DNA from: Acidithiobacillus sp.
GTDB lineage: Bacteria; Pseudomonadota; Gammaproteobacteria; Acidithiobacillales; Acidithiobacillaceae
Assembly: GCA_028065135.1 (NCBI GenBank)
Contig: JAPTWR010000174.1
Coordinates: forward strand, 1 to 5,890
Length of the DNA stretch: 5,890 nucleotides
Direction: 5' to 3'
In this document: one piece after another, positions 1-5,752 of the stretch
How the letters are laid out: the number at the start of each line of letters is the position of its first letter
How positions within the stretch are numbered: position 1 is the stretch's first letter
Made by a program: the position numbers and the translations under genes
Notes under the pieces: generated by a model
Told to the model about the DNA's origin: nothing
What the model saw: the letters and a program-made list of their open reading frames with translations, nothing else
Databases searched by the model: none

Positions 1-63
1 GGCTTACTGATGATTGCCGATGGTCTCTATGGATTTACGGTGGTTTTCCCTCACGCACTTTAG
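1..63 (+). CDS. 3' end of an unidentified, probably membrane, protein (partial)
   Basis: Frame 1 is open from the window edge and encodes a hydrophobic tail (GLLMIADGLYGFTVVFPHAL) ending at TAG 61-63. The stop overlaps the AGGAG ribosome binding site of the next gene and lies 10 bases before its ATG, which suggests translational coupling in one operon. The other two forward frames either stop at once or read through the next gene, so this frame is the best candidate. Twenty residues are too few to name a family. The aliphatic and aromatic content suits the last membrane segment of a transporter or other integral membrane protein, but that is inference. Confidence 0.45.
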   Translation, partial: GLLMIADGLYGFTVVFPHAL

Positions 64-73
64 GAGACGGCAC

Positions 74-289
74 ATGCAAAATAAAGACTATTATCCTGAT
101 TCCAAGGAAACCTCAGATGTCTCTGATGGCTTTGCAAGCTTTCTTCTGGCAGAAGGGGGCGGGGAGTTGGCGCCATTATCCCGTGCACCCGTTCAAGGTG
201 CGGTGAAAATCGCGTTTTGGGGGCTGCGGCTCTACATCGTCGCCATGCTGATACTGGTGGCGATTGGTTTTACCCGCGGGATGCATTGA
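74..289 (+). CDS. small single-pass membrane protein, 71 aa, function unknown
   Basis: The chosen start is ATG 74, preceded by AGGAG at 62-66 with a 7-base spacer. A longer in-frame reading from position 14 would overlap the upstream gene and has no such site. The protein has a polar, acidic N-terminal half (about residues 1-40, with a GGGE stretch). It then has one clear transmembrane helix at about residues 45-66 (WGLRLYIVAMLILVAIGF) and a very short tail, RGMH. There is no cleavable signal peptide. I do not recognise a family. Tight spacing to the upstream membrane-type gene suggests a small accessory subunit of that protein, which is inference from position only. Confidence 0.65.
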   Translation: MQNKDYYPDSKETSDVSDGFASFLLAEGGGELAPLSRAPVQGAVKIAFWGLRLYIVAMLILVAIGFTRGMH

Positions 290-439
290 TTAGGGTACAG
301 ATTCATTGAGGAGGTGCCACAACTTGGGCAGTAAACAGAAACATTGTTTTTCGGATATTCATTCACGAGAAATGGTCTGCTGTTGAGCACCCGCTGATCC
401 GTGGGAGTGCCCTGGCGGGCATTCGCAAGGAGTGTGGTT
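290..439 (+). other. 150-base gap before the porin gene, with a candidate 20-codon mini-ORF
   Basis: The gap carries a very strong Shine-Dalgarno match, GAGGAGGT at 308-315, followed after 8 bases by TTG 324. That TTG opens a 20-codon frame ending at TGA 384-386. The predicted peptide (MGSKQKHCFSDIHSREMVCC) is rich in Cys and His. It could be a leader peptide for the porin gene, a decayed gene start, or chance. I found no convincing sigma70 promoter or intrinsic terminator here. The porin frame itself is open back to a GTG at 401, but that GTG lacks a good ribosome binding site. Confidence 0.3.
427..432 (+). promoter_or_regulatory. ribosome binding site that decides the porin start
   Basis: AAGGAG at 427-432 sits 7 bases before ATG 440. 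This favours ATG 440 over the in-frame GTG at 401. Translation from 440 also begins directly with a textbook signal peptide, whereas the 13 extra residues from 401 would put an arginine-containing extension in front of it. Confidence 0.75.
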
Positions 440-1564
440 ATGCGCTGTCTATATTCATGGTTGGTGGTGGCCTTTTTTCTGATGGCAACATGGCCCTTTG
501 CCTATGCCGACGAACCAGTGACCACACAGTCCTTCTGGGCCGGTCTTAGCACAAAAGCTAAGTTTCAGGGAGAAGTCGTCAGCGATCTGGCGGGGGGCTT
601 GGCATCGGGGAGCGTGGGAAATGCGCTCTTCATCGGTGGAGTTTCTTGGGACAGCGCGGGGGCGGGAGAGTGGCATGGCGGCAAAGTTGTCGTAAACTTT
701 CTCGCAGTCGATACCGGCAACCCAGAAACCTATGTGGGCGATATTCAGGGCGTCAGCAACCTCACAACTGTCCATAGCCTCGTGCGGCTCTATCGACTGT
801 ATTTCCAGCAACAATGGAATCCGCTCACCGTGCGGCTCGGTCTGTTGAATGCCAATGATTATTTCGACAACGCTGGCGTAGCCTGCGATCTGCTCAATGC
901 GTCCTTTGGGATTGTTCCCATCCTGAGCGAAAATCTGCAGGGGATGCCGACGTACCCCTTTTCCAGTCTGGGGACCATGGTCGCGCTCGGAGGCGGGGAT
1001 ACCACCTTGCAGGCAGGTGTTTTTGGCGCCGACGCCATCCATCCCTGGCAACAACCTTTTTCCCAGGGCGCTCTCATGATGCTTGAACTGGATCAAAGCG
1101 GCGCACTGGACGGCGGCCGCTATACCTTCAAGATGGGTTTCCTGCGCAATCGGCAAAAAGAATCCCTGTCCGCCAAGCTGGGCCCGAACATGAGCGGTTT
1201 TTATGGGATCGGTGAATACCGATGGCAGACAGGTCCTCTACATTGGGGGGCCTTTCTCCAGGGAGGTGGAGCCCCAAAACCCATCAATCCAGTACCTTGG
1301 TATATTGGGGGCGGTCTGCGGCTGGCAGGGCTTATCCCTTGCTCCGCGAAAGACTCCCTGTCGGTGGGCTTCTCGCGGGCCAGTCTGCGCGGGTTGCCCC
1401 ATGCCGAAACCAGTTATGAGTTGACCGGTATCTTTGGGGTGATGCATGGCATCCATCTCCAACCTGACGTGCAAGTCATTGTCCATCCCGGAGGCTATCT
1501 GCCAACGGCTCTCGTGGGCATCATGCGACTCGAAGTAAATTTTGCGGATCTATTCGGTATTTGA
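440..1564 (+). CDS. OprB-family (carbohydrate-selective) outer-membrane porin
   Basis: A 374-residue preprotein that should form a beta-barrel pore in the outer membrane. OprB relatives mediate diffusion of sugars such as glucose; the substrate here is unknown. Residues 1-23 are a Sec signal peptide: Met-Arg, a hydrophobic core (WLVVAFFLMATW), then a likely cleavage site after AYA before DEP. The mature part has many short alternating amphipathic strands rich in Gly, Trp and Tyr. Near the end is a stretch typical of OprB members (HLQPDVQVIVHPGG, then LVGIMRLEVNF). It is somewhat shorter than classical Pseudomonas OprB (about 450 aa), but the C-terminus looks complete. It stops 86 bases before mgtC on the same strand, so the two could be co-transcribed. 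Family confidence is good. No paralogue symbol is assigned because oprB function is unproven. Confidence 0.85.
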   Translation: MRCLYSWLVVAFFLMATWPFAYADEPVTTQSFWAGLSTKAKFQGEVVSDLAGGLASGSVGNALFIGGVSWDSAGAGEWHGGKVVVNFLAVDTGNPETYVGDIQGVSNLTTVHSLVRLYRLYFQQQWNPLTVRLGLLNANDYFDNAGVACDLLNASFGIVPILSENLQGMPTYPFSSLGTMVALGGGDTTLQAGVFGADAIHPWQQPFSQGALMMLELDQSGALDGGRYTFKMGFLRNRQKESLSAKLGPNMSGFYGIGEYRWQTGPLHWGAFLQGGGAPKPINPVPWYIGGGLRLAGLIPCSAKDSLSVGFSRASLRGLPHAETSYELTGIFGVMHGIHLQPDVQVIVHPGGYLPTALVGIMRLEVNFADLFGI

Positions 1565-1650
1565 TTGTCCATCCATTTATTCCGGTATATGCCAATTTAT
1601 TAAATAATAATCTCCATAACCGAACCACCATAACAAAGGAATTATTTAAA
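1565..1650 (+). promoter_or_regulatory. AT-rich porin-mgtC spacer, possible promoter region
   Basis: The 86-base spacer is much richer in A and T than the genes on either side, especially 1590-1611. It includes a 16-base stretch (TTTATTAAATAATAAT, 1596-1611) that recurs exactly at 5233-5248. There is no stem-loop with a T-run, so no intrinsic terminator after the porin is evident. AAAGGA at 1635-1640 precedes ATG 1651 by 10 bases and is the likely ribosome binding site. Specific -35 and -10 boxes could not be assigned with confidence. Confidence 0.35.
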
Positions 1651-2358
1651 ATGCTCATCAGCCCATTGCATGGCCTTCTTCTGACCGGATCGGACTTACT
1701 CTTGGCTTTCGTTTTAGGCGCGATGATTGGGCTTGAACGACAATGGCGACAGCGCACTGCGGGGTTACGTACCAACACTCTCGTGGCGGTCGGTGCGGCA
1801 ATTTTCGTAGATCTGGCCTTACGCATGGGGGGACCCACGGAAGCCATTCGAGTCGTAGCCTATGTGGTGTCAGGTGTCGGCTTCCTGGGTGCCGGAACCA
1901 TCATGAAAGAGGGCGTCAATGTACGGGGACTCAACACGGCTGCTACCTTGTGGGGTTCTGCCGCAGTCGGAGCCTGCTCAGGCGCTGAACAATGGGCACC
2001 GGCAATCCTGGCGGCCATTTTTGTGCTCAGTGCCAACACGCTGTTACGCCCGGTGGTCAATCAGATCAACCGTAGGCCACTGGATAGCGGTGGCACCGAA
2101 CTGATGGCAGCAGTCTACCTGATTGTGGCGAGAGGTGAAGAAGGGGAATTGCGGGACCAGATATTTGAAATCCTCGACGCGGGCGGCTATCCGATTCGAG
2201 ACGTACGCATGCATCCGTTTGGCCTCCAGGAAACGGAAATTGCGGCAAACCTGATCCCAAACAGTATCAATGAGGCAGAATTGGATCAAATTATAGAACG
2301 CCTGGAGGCACTGCCCGGTGTTCACCAAGCCTTCTGGAACCAGAGCCCTGGTGAGTGA
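1651..2358 (+). CDS. MgtC/SapB family inner-membrane protein
   Basis: A 235-residue protein, the usual MgtC length. The N-terminal half (about residues 12-135) has four to five predicted transmembrane helices with family signatures: GLERQWRQRTAGLRTN at about 27-42, and GVGFLGAGTIMKEG followed by VRGLNTAATLW in the next conserved block. The C-terminal part, about 150-235, is soluble and resembles the ACT-like regulatory domain of MgtC proteins. ATG 1651 is chosen because it has a ribosome binding site and gives a normal MgtC N-terminus; the frame is open back to a TTG at 1561 inside the porin stop. MgtC proteins support survival in low magnesium and, in pathogens, in macrophages, partly by acting on F-type ATP synthase. 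In environmental bacteria the role is probably magnesium or membrane-potential homeostasis. The gene is a member of the family but not necessarily an mgtC orthologue. Confidence 0.9.
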   Translation: MLISPLHGLLLTGSDLLLAFVLGAMIGLERQWRQRTAGLRTNTLVAVGAAIFVDLALRMGGPTEAIRVVAYVVSGVGFLGAGTIMKEGVNVRGLNTAATLWGSAAVGACSGAEQWAPAILAAIFVLSANTLLRPVVNQINRRPLDSGGTELMAAVYLIVARGEEGELRDQIFEILDAGGYPIRDVRMHPFGLQETEIAANLIPNSINEAELDQIIERLEALPGVHQAFWNQSPGE

Positions 2359-2402
2359 ACATACGGAGACGACGAGGTGACCGGGGCTGGTTTTGAGTTT
2401 AG
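2359..2402 (+). other. left boundary of the helicase relic, with an orphan GTG start
   Basis: GGAG at 2365-2368 lies 8 bases before GTG 2377, a plausible start for a gene that once followed mgtC. The frame opened by this GTG is not the helicase frame. The helicase frame is closed by TAG at 2400-2402 immediately before recognisable helicase sequence. This fits an old gene start cut off by the rearrangement that brought in the helicase piece, or a frameshift in a helicase segment. It is inference. Confidence 0.3.
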
Positions 2403-3083
2403 TGCAGGGGGCAGGAAGGGCAAGGCGAGCGCTACTGGCACATCCCCGGCAAATTCCGCTTTTGTCTCAAATGCGGTCAGGTCCATGAGGCCCACGGCAA
2501 AGACATCAACCGCCTCGCTCGCCTTTCCGGTGAGGGCCGTTCCTCGGCCACCACCATGCTCACCCTCAGCGCCCTCCGTTTGCTCTTCAGTGCTCCTGAG
2601 CCTCTGGCTGGTCGGGCCGACCCGCGCAAGCTGCTGGGGTTTACGGACAACCGGCAGGACGCCGCTTTACAGGCCGGGCACTTCAACGACTTCATTTTTC
2701 TGCTGACGCTGCGCTCCGGCCTCATCGGCGCACTGCAAAATGGCAGCGGCCTGCTCAACGAGGAACAACTGGCCGACGACGTATTCAAAGCCCTGGGATT
2801 TGATCAGATCAACGAGGCCACGCTGGTCGAATATCTGCGCAACCCCAAACTCATGGGCTTGGCACGGCAGGAAGCGCAAAGAACACTGCGCTTCATCATC
2901 GGTTACCGTCTGCTCCGCGATCTGCGCCGGGGCTGGCGGTTCAACAATCCCAATCTCGACCAGCTCGGCCTGATCGACATCCGTTATCGCGGCCTGGACG
3001 AATTCAGCGCCACGGACAGCCTCTTTGCCCAGAACGCCAGGCTGTCCGCCCCCCTCTACGGTCAGCCCACCGTCGAGAGTTGA
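2403..3083 (+). pseudogene. internal fragment of a large SF2 DEAD/DEAH-box helicase, truncated at both ends
   Basis: The open frame has no start of its own near its beginning (first ATG at 2556) and reads in order ERYWHIPGKFRFCLKCG, GEGRSSATTMLTLSA, KLLGFTDNRQDAALQAGHF and later a helical region with FIIGYRLLRDLRRGWRF. These match the centre of very large DEAD/DEAH helicases (well over 1,000 residues) often found in bacterial defence or restriction islands. The CLKC pair looks like half of a zinc-binding insert. The FTDNRQDAA block corresponds to the start of the second RecA-like domain (motif IV region). The Walker A and DExH motifs of domain 1 and motifs V-VI of domain 2 are absent, so it cannot be an active ATPase. 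Recognisable helicase sequence ends near position 3044 (FAQNARL). The last ~13 codons to TGA 3081-3083 are antisense of the autotransporter gene. Composition is GC-rich relative to the sequence to its right. Confidence 0.8.
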
Positions 3084-3350
3084 ATTCATGGGCATGAAGT
3101 CCCCTGCAAATATATCCGTATTGCCACCTGTATTTAGTGTCCCCCCATTGGAACCAATCAAAAAGTCGCGTTGGTCATTAATTGCTCCTAAAGTTTCCAG
3201 CGTTCCACCATCCAGTGTTAAATCCCCAGTACCCAGGGCGCTATCATTGTCAATACTGAGGGTACCACCTGTGACAAGCGTGCCGCCCGAGTAGCTGTTG
3301 TTCCCTGACAACTGAAGATTCCCCGGGCCTTGTTGCCAGACCAGCCCAAA
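3045..3350 (-). repeat. PATR-type autotransporter repeats (one clear, one truncated copy)
   Basis: On the minus strand, about 3345-3190 encodes GPGNLQLSGNNSYSGG followed by TLVTGGTLSIDNDSALGTG, the classic passenger-associated transport repeat pattern. The following segment GGTLNTGGNTDIFAG...GGLTVEGGG (to 3045) parallels an earlier segment of the same protein, GGTLDTDGNADTFTG...GGLFVVGGG (about 3620-3530). In the earlier copy GGG continues into SATFTANNTYTG; in the later copy it continues into helicase antisense. These repeats form a beta-helix stalk in autotransporters. Confidence 0.75.
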
Positions 3351-5044
3351 TCCACTGATTTGTCCCGGAAAAGTGATGCTGTCAGAGCGGTTAAATGAAA
3401 GTACACCATCCGTTAATACATTACCGAGGATGCTTCCTGAAGTACCGCCATCACCTAGCTGTAGCAGCGTGGAATCTTCAATGTAGGTGTTGCCTGTGTA
3501 AGTATTGTTTGCCGTGAATGTGGCGCTACCTCCACCAACGACAAACAATCCGCCTTGACCTGCAAGCATACCCGTGAAGGTGTCAGCATTACCATCCGTA
3601 TCTAAGGTACCGCCGTTGCTAATGTCTTGAACGGTTCCTGCGTTAGCTGTGCCATTAACCCAGGCCTGCCCATTTGCATTAAGTACATATGGTCCGTTTC
3701 CGATAGCCGCAGTGTTCGGAGCGCCATTACTATTGACGAGGCCAAAATAGTCCGAAGAGGTCCCAAAATAGTCAACACCATTGATCGTGGAGTGATTTAT
3801 GTCATTAAAGAGTTCCATGGCCATGCTGCCAAAAACACCCTGCTGTGCCAGCTCTGGGGAAACCTGCAGAATTTCCGCATAGGCTTGCGCTGCAATGGCA
3901 TTCCAATCTTCACTGTCCCCCGGTGGTGTGTAGGGATCCATCATCATGTATCCAAAAAGCAAGGGTTTTCCGTAGGCTGCTTGCAAATATCGAGAAAAAG
4001 CAATGACTCGGCCAGCAATCGTATTCATACCTTCCTGCTGCGCCGACATAACGGTACCACCTGTGTCAGCACCACGCATTTCCTGAAAGGTGATAAAATT
4101 CAGATAGGGAGCAGCCACGCTCAGGGAAGGATAAAAGTCAGACCATTGTGAAGCATTTTCGGTACTGCCAGAATAAACTCCAAAATCGCCGACTCCCGCA
4201 CTGGTGAGAATGGTCAAGCCAGGGTGCTGGGCATGCTGCAGGATCTGGGATGCCTGTGCAAGCCAAGCTCCAAATTGTGGCTGATTCCCAACACCTGGCA
4301 CATTAAATTCCGGCTGCAACACCACAGAGATTGTACCATTGAGAGTGGACAAATAATTAGCCAGAAGCTGCGTATTAGCGAGCCAGGCTTGGGCATTTTG
4401 CTGGACATAGCTCCATGCTCCGGTACCCATGGAACCGAGATCACCCAAATAGTAGTCAAAGAGTACGGGGGCATAGCCCTGTTGCATGGCCGACTGCATT
4501 CCGGTCATCCAATCGGGCTGCCACCCCTGCGTGAGCCATATGCCAAGCGCCTTGTTGTCGCTGGGAAATTGCACTTGGTTCAGTAAAGAAGGGGTGCTGA
4601 TGTAAGTATTGCCCACGGTGTTTAAGGTCATGCTACTGCCTACACCAAAGCAATACGAACCTCCACAGGGAGAGTTTATGGTCACCGGTGCGGTTCCCTG
4701 GTCGATCTCAATATTGTTGCTGATGGTGCTACTGCTGGAAGTACGCAAGGCGCCATTCTATAGATCCAGCAAACCGCTCCCGAGGCTCGATCCTGATTCA
4801 ATGTCTAGAGTAGATTGCTCAACAGTAATGCCACTGGAACTCGAGTTGCCAGAAGCATCAGTGACCGTGTCGCCACCGCTAATGATTTGGGGGGTCGCTA
4901 GAGCAGCTACGGTACAAGCAATAAGGGAATAGGTACCACCAACTTCTGCAGAAACGTAGAACGGACTGCCTTAGGTAAGGCTCCAAGAGATGCCAGAAAA
5001 CCAGAACGATTCAGCCTCCCATGGGCGGCGTGTTGAGCGAACAT
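3045..5044 (-). pseudogene. autotransporter-type surface protein with glycosidase-like passenger, decayed and truncated
   Basis: Start ATG is 5044-5042, with AAGGAG (5060-5055) 10 bases upstream. It encodes an N-terminal region, then after a 1-base frameshift at 4935-4945 a hydrophobic signal segment ending near TVAALA-TPQ. A Ser/Gly-rich stretch follows with an in-frame TAG at 4760-4758; a single change from CAG would restore LLDLQNGALRTSSSS. About 4560-3740 encodes a domain with alternating hydrophobic strands and helices like a TIM barrel. Candidate acidic residues lie at strand ends: QPEFN (Glu codon 4310-4308), TFQEMRG (4082-4080) and SMAMELFND (3815-3813). About 3640-3045 encodes beta-helix repeats including LSGNNSYSGGTLVTGGTL, typical of passenger-associated transport repeats. 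The C-terminal beta-barrel is missing because the gene is cut at about 3045. If intact it would be a secreted or surface-anchored protein, perhaps acting on a polysaccharide; that activity is inference. Confidence 0.7.
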
Positions 5045-5054
5045 TGGGGTACTA

Positions 5055-5060
5055 CTCCTT
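5055..5060 (-). promoter_or_regulatory. ribosome binding site deciding the autotransporter start
   Basis: AAGGAG on the minus strand, 10 bases before ATG 5044. The frame is open further upstream to 5152, but those 36 extra codons have no comparable site and would put a long non-signal extension before the basic N-terminal region (GRLNRSGFLASLGALPKAVRS). Confidence 0.6.
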
Positions 5061-5169
5061 GCTGGTATGCAGCAGAATGGATCTACGGACGTAGATTTCA
5101 GGTCGAAAAATGAACGATAAAGATAAGCAAATAAGGAGGGAATCTGTAACATATCTGAAACAACGGCGT

Positions 5170-5199
5170 AATTTACTCAAGACTCTCATTGGTTGTCAA
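5170..5199 (-). promoter_or_regulatory. candidate sigma70 promoter for the autotransporter gene
   Basis: The minus strand has a perfect -35 box TTGACA (5199-5194), an 18-base spacer, and a weaker -10 match TAAATT (5175-5170). Transcription would begin near 5163, leaving a 5' leader of about 120 bases before ATG 5044. Position and orientation suit the autotransporter. The -10 matches the consensus at four of six positions only. Confidence 0.45.
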
Positions 5200-5228
5200 C
5201 ATAAATTTCTCTAGGAAACGGGCTGTTG

Positions 5229-5264
5229 CATTTTTATTAAATAATAATAATTATATATATACGC
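5229..5264. promoter_or_regulatory. AT-rich tract in the divergent intergenic region
   Basis: A nearly pure A/T run of about 35 bases, including alternating TATATATAT at its right end and the 16-mer TTTATTAAATAATAAT (5233-5248) shared with the spacer upstream of the MgtC gene. It is likely curved or easily melted DNA, suited to promoter or H-NS-type binding. No single -10/-35 pair stands out on the plus strand. Confidence 0.35.
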
Positions 5265-5600
5265 AACTAATGACAGACAGCTGAAGCTGCTATCAGAAAC
5301 CGTAAAATAATGCACATAATTCACTTGCGGGCAAATGAAATGCACCACTACTGTGCGGATGCACCATAATAATGCTCGACATTAGAAAACACCGTTAAAT
5401 TTTGAGCTGGAATTAAGCATGTTGGCGGAGAGCCTTAGAAAAGCCCTGTTGCGAAACGGTAACAACCACAACTTACTGTTTATCATTAACTTGTTAATAA
5501 TGAGTCAGCTTCACAAAATGATCATGTAGCCGTTCGTCTACAGGATGAGCACAATCATGCAACAGGAAAAGCCCTAGAGATTCAACCAAGCGTCGCCAGA
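5265..5600. other. intergenic sequence without recognisable genes
   Basis: No coding frame of credible length and no tRNA, rRNA or terminator is visible on either strand. It contains a 14-bp dyad (5485-5498), a small stem-loop TGTAG/CTACA (5525-5529 with 5538-5542), and a 10-base direct repeat GAAAAGCCCT at 5438-5447 and 5566-5575. Any promoter for galU probably lies here or in the AT tract to its left. Confidence 0.4.
5485..5498. promoter_or_regulatory. 14-bp dyad, possible operator
   Basis: ATTAAC-TT-GTTAAT is a perfect inverted repeat with a 2-base centre, the size and symmetry of a binding site for a dimeric helix-turn-helix repressor. It lies about 255 bases before galU. The regulator is unknown, and AT-rich palindromes of this size can occur by chance. 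Confidence 0.3.
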
Positions 5601-5731
5601 ACATAAGGAAATCTTATGTGGCACGTTGTTTGCTGTGCCGGAAAGTACCAATCGCTTCCAGGCTGTCTATGCTGCAAGCGAACGAATTTCATACCCCATC
5701 ACGAAGACCCTTGTTCTGTTGAAGCAGAACA
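5601..5731 (+). ncRNA. run of four stem-loops in the probable galU leader
   Basis: Four inverted repeats follow one another. The first is ACATAAG/CTTATGT (5601-5607 with 5613-5619), a perfect 7-bp stem with a 5-base loop. The second is GGCAC/GTGCC (5620-5624 with 5635-5639), starting on the next base. The third is CGCTT-C-CAG/CTG-C-AAGCG (5653-5661 with 5672-5680), 8 pairs around one C-C mismatch. The fourth is TGTTCTG/CAGAACA (5712-5718 with 5725-5731), 7 bp. No T-run follows, so none is an intrinsic terminator. The array ends 21 bases before galU and 12 bases before its ribosome binding site. It may be a structured 5' leader or a separate small RNA. I recognise no known riboswitch class. 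Confidence 0.35.
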
Positions 5732-5752
5732 GCACTAGATCAAGAGGCGACT

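Noticed and set aside
455..1156. Long minus-strand open frame opposite the porin gene
   Set aside because: It is antisense of a clear OprB porin, has no recognisable domain or ribosome binding site, and reflects the codon bias of the real gene.
2377..2706. Plus-strand 109-codon frame from GTG 2377
   Set aside because: Apart from its plausible start signal, its sequence is an out-of-frame reading of the helicase fragment, low in complexity and without domain resemblance.
3000..3087. Two GAATTC (EcoRI) sites near the junction, suggesting a cloning artefact
   Set aside because: Autotransporter-like coding continues about 35 bases past the site at 3082, and helicase coding continues about 40 bases past the one at 3000. 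Neither site is at the breakpoint.
3627..4151. Plus-strand 174-codon frame
   Set aside because: It lies opposite the autotransporter passenger, which shows real protein features. The plus-strand product has none.
4907..5152. Minus-strand 81-codon frame as an independent gene
   Set aside because: Its second half is the N-terminus of the frameshifted autotransporter. The preceding 36 codons lack a start signal and look like leader DNA.
5220..5575. Possible insertion-sequence or MITE ends (GGCTGTTGCA at 5221, TGCAACAGG at 5558, CCCTGTTGCG at 5444)
   Set aside because: Only about 7 bases match in inverted orientation, no target-site duplication or transposase frame is visible, and the third copy is in the wrong orientation.
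5712..5731. Intrinsic terminator before galU
   Set aside because: The stem is real but no T-run follows it, and it lies inside the probable leader of galU.
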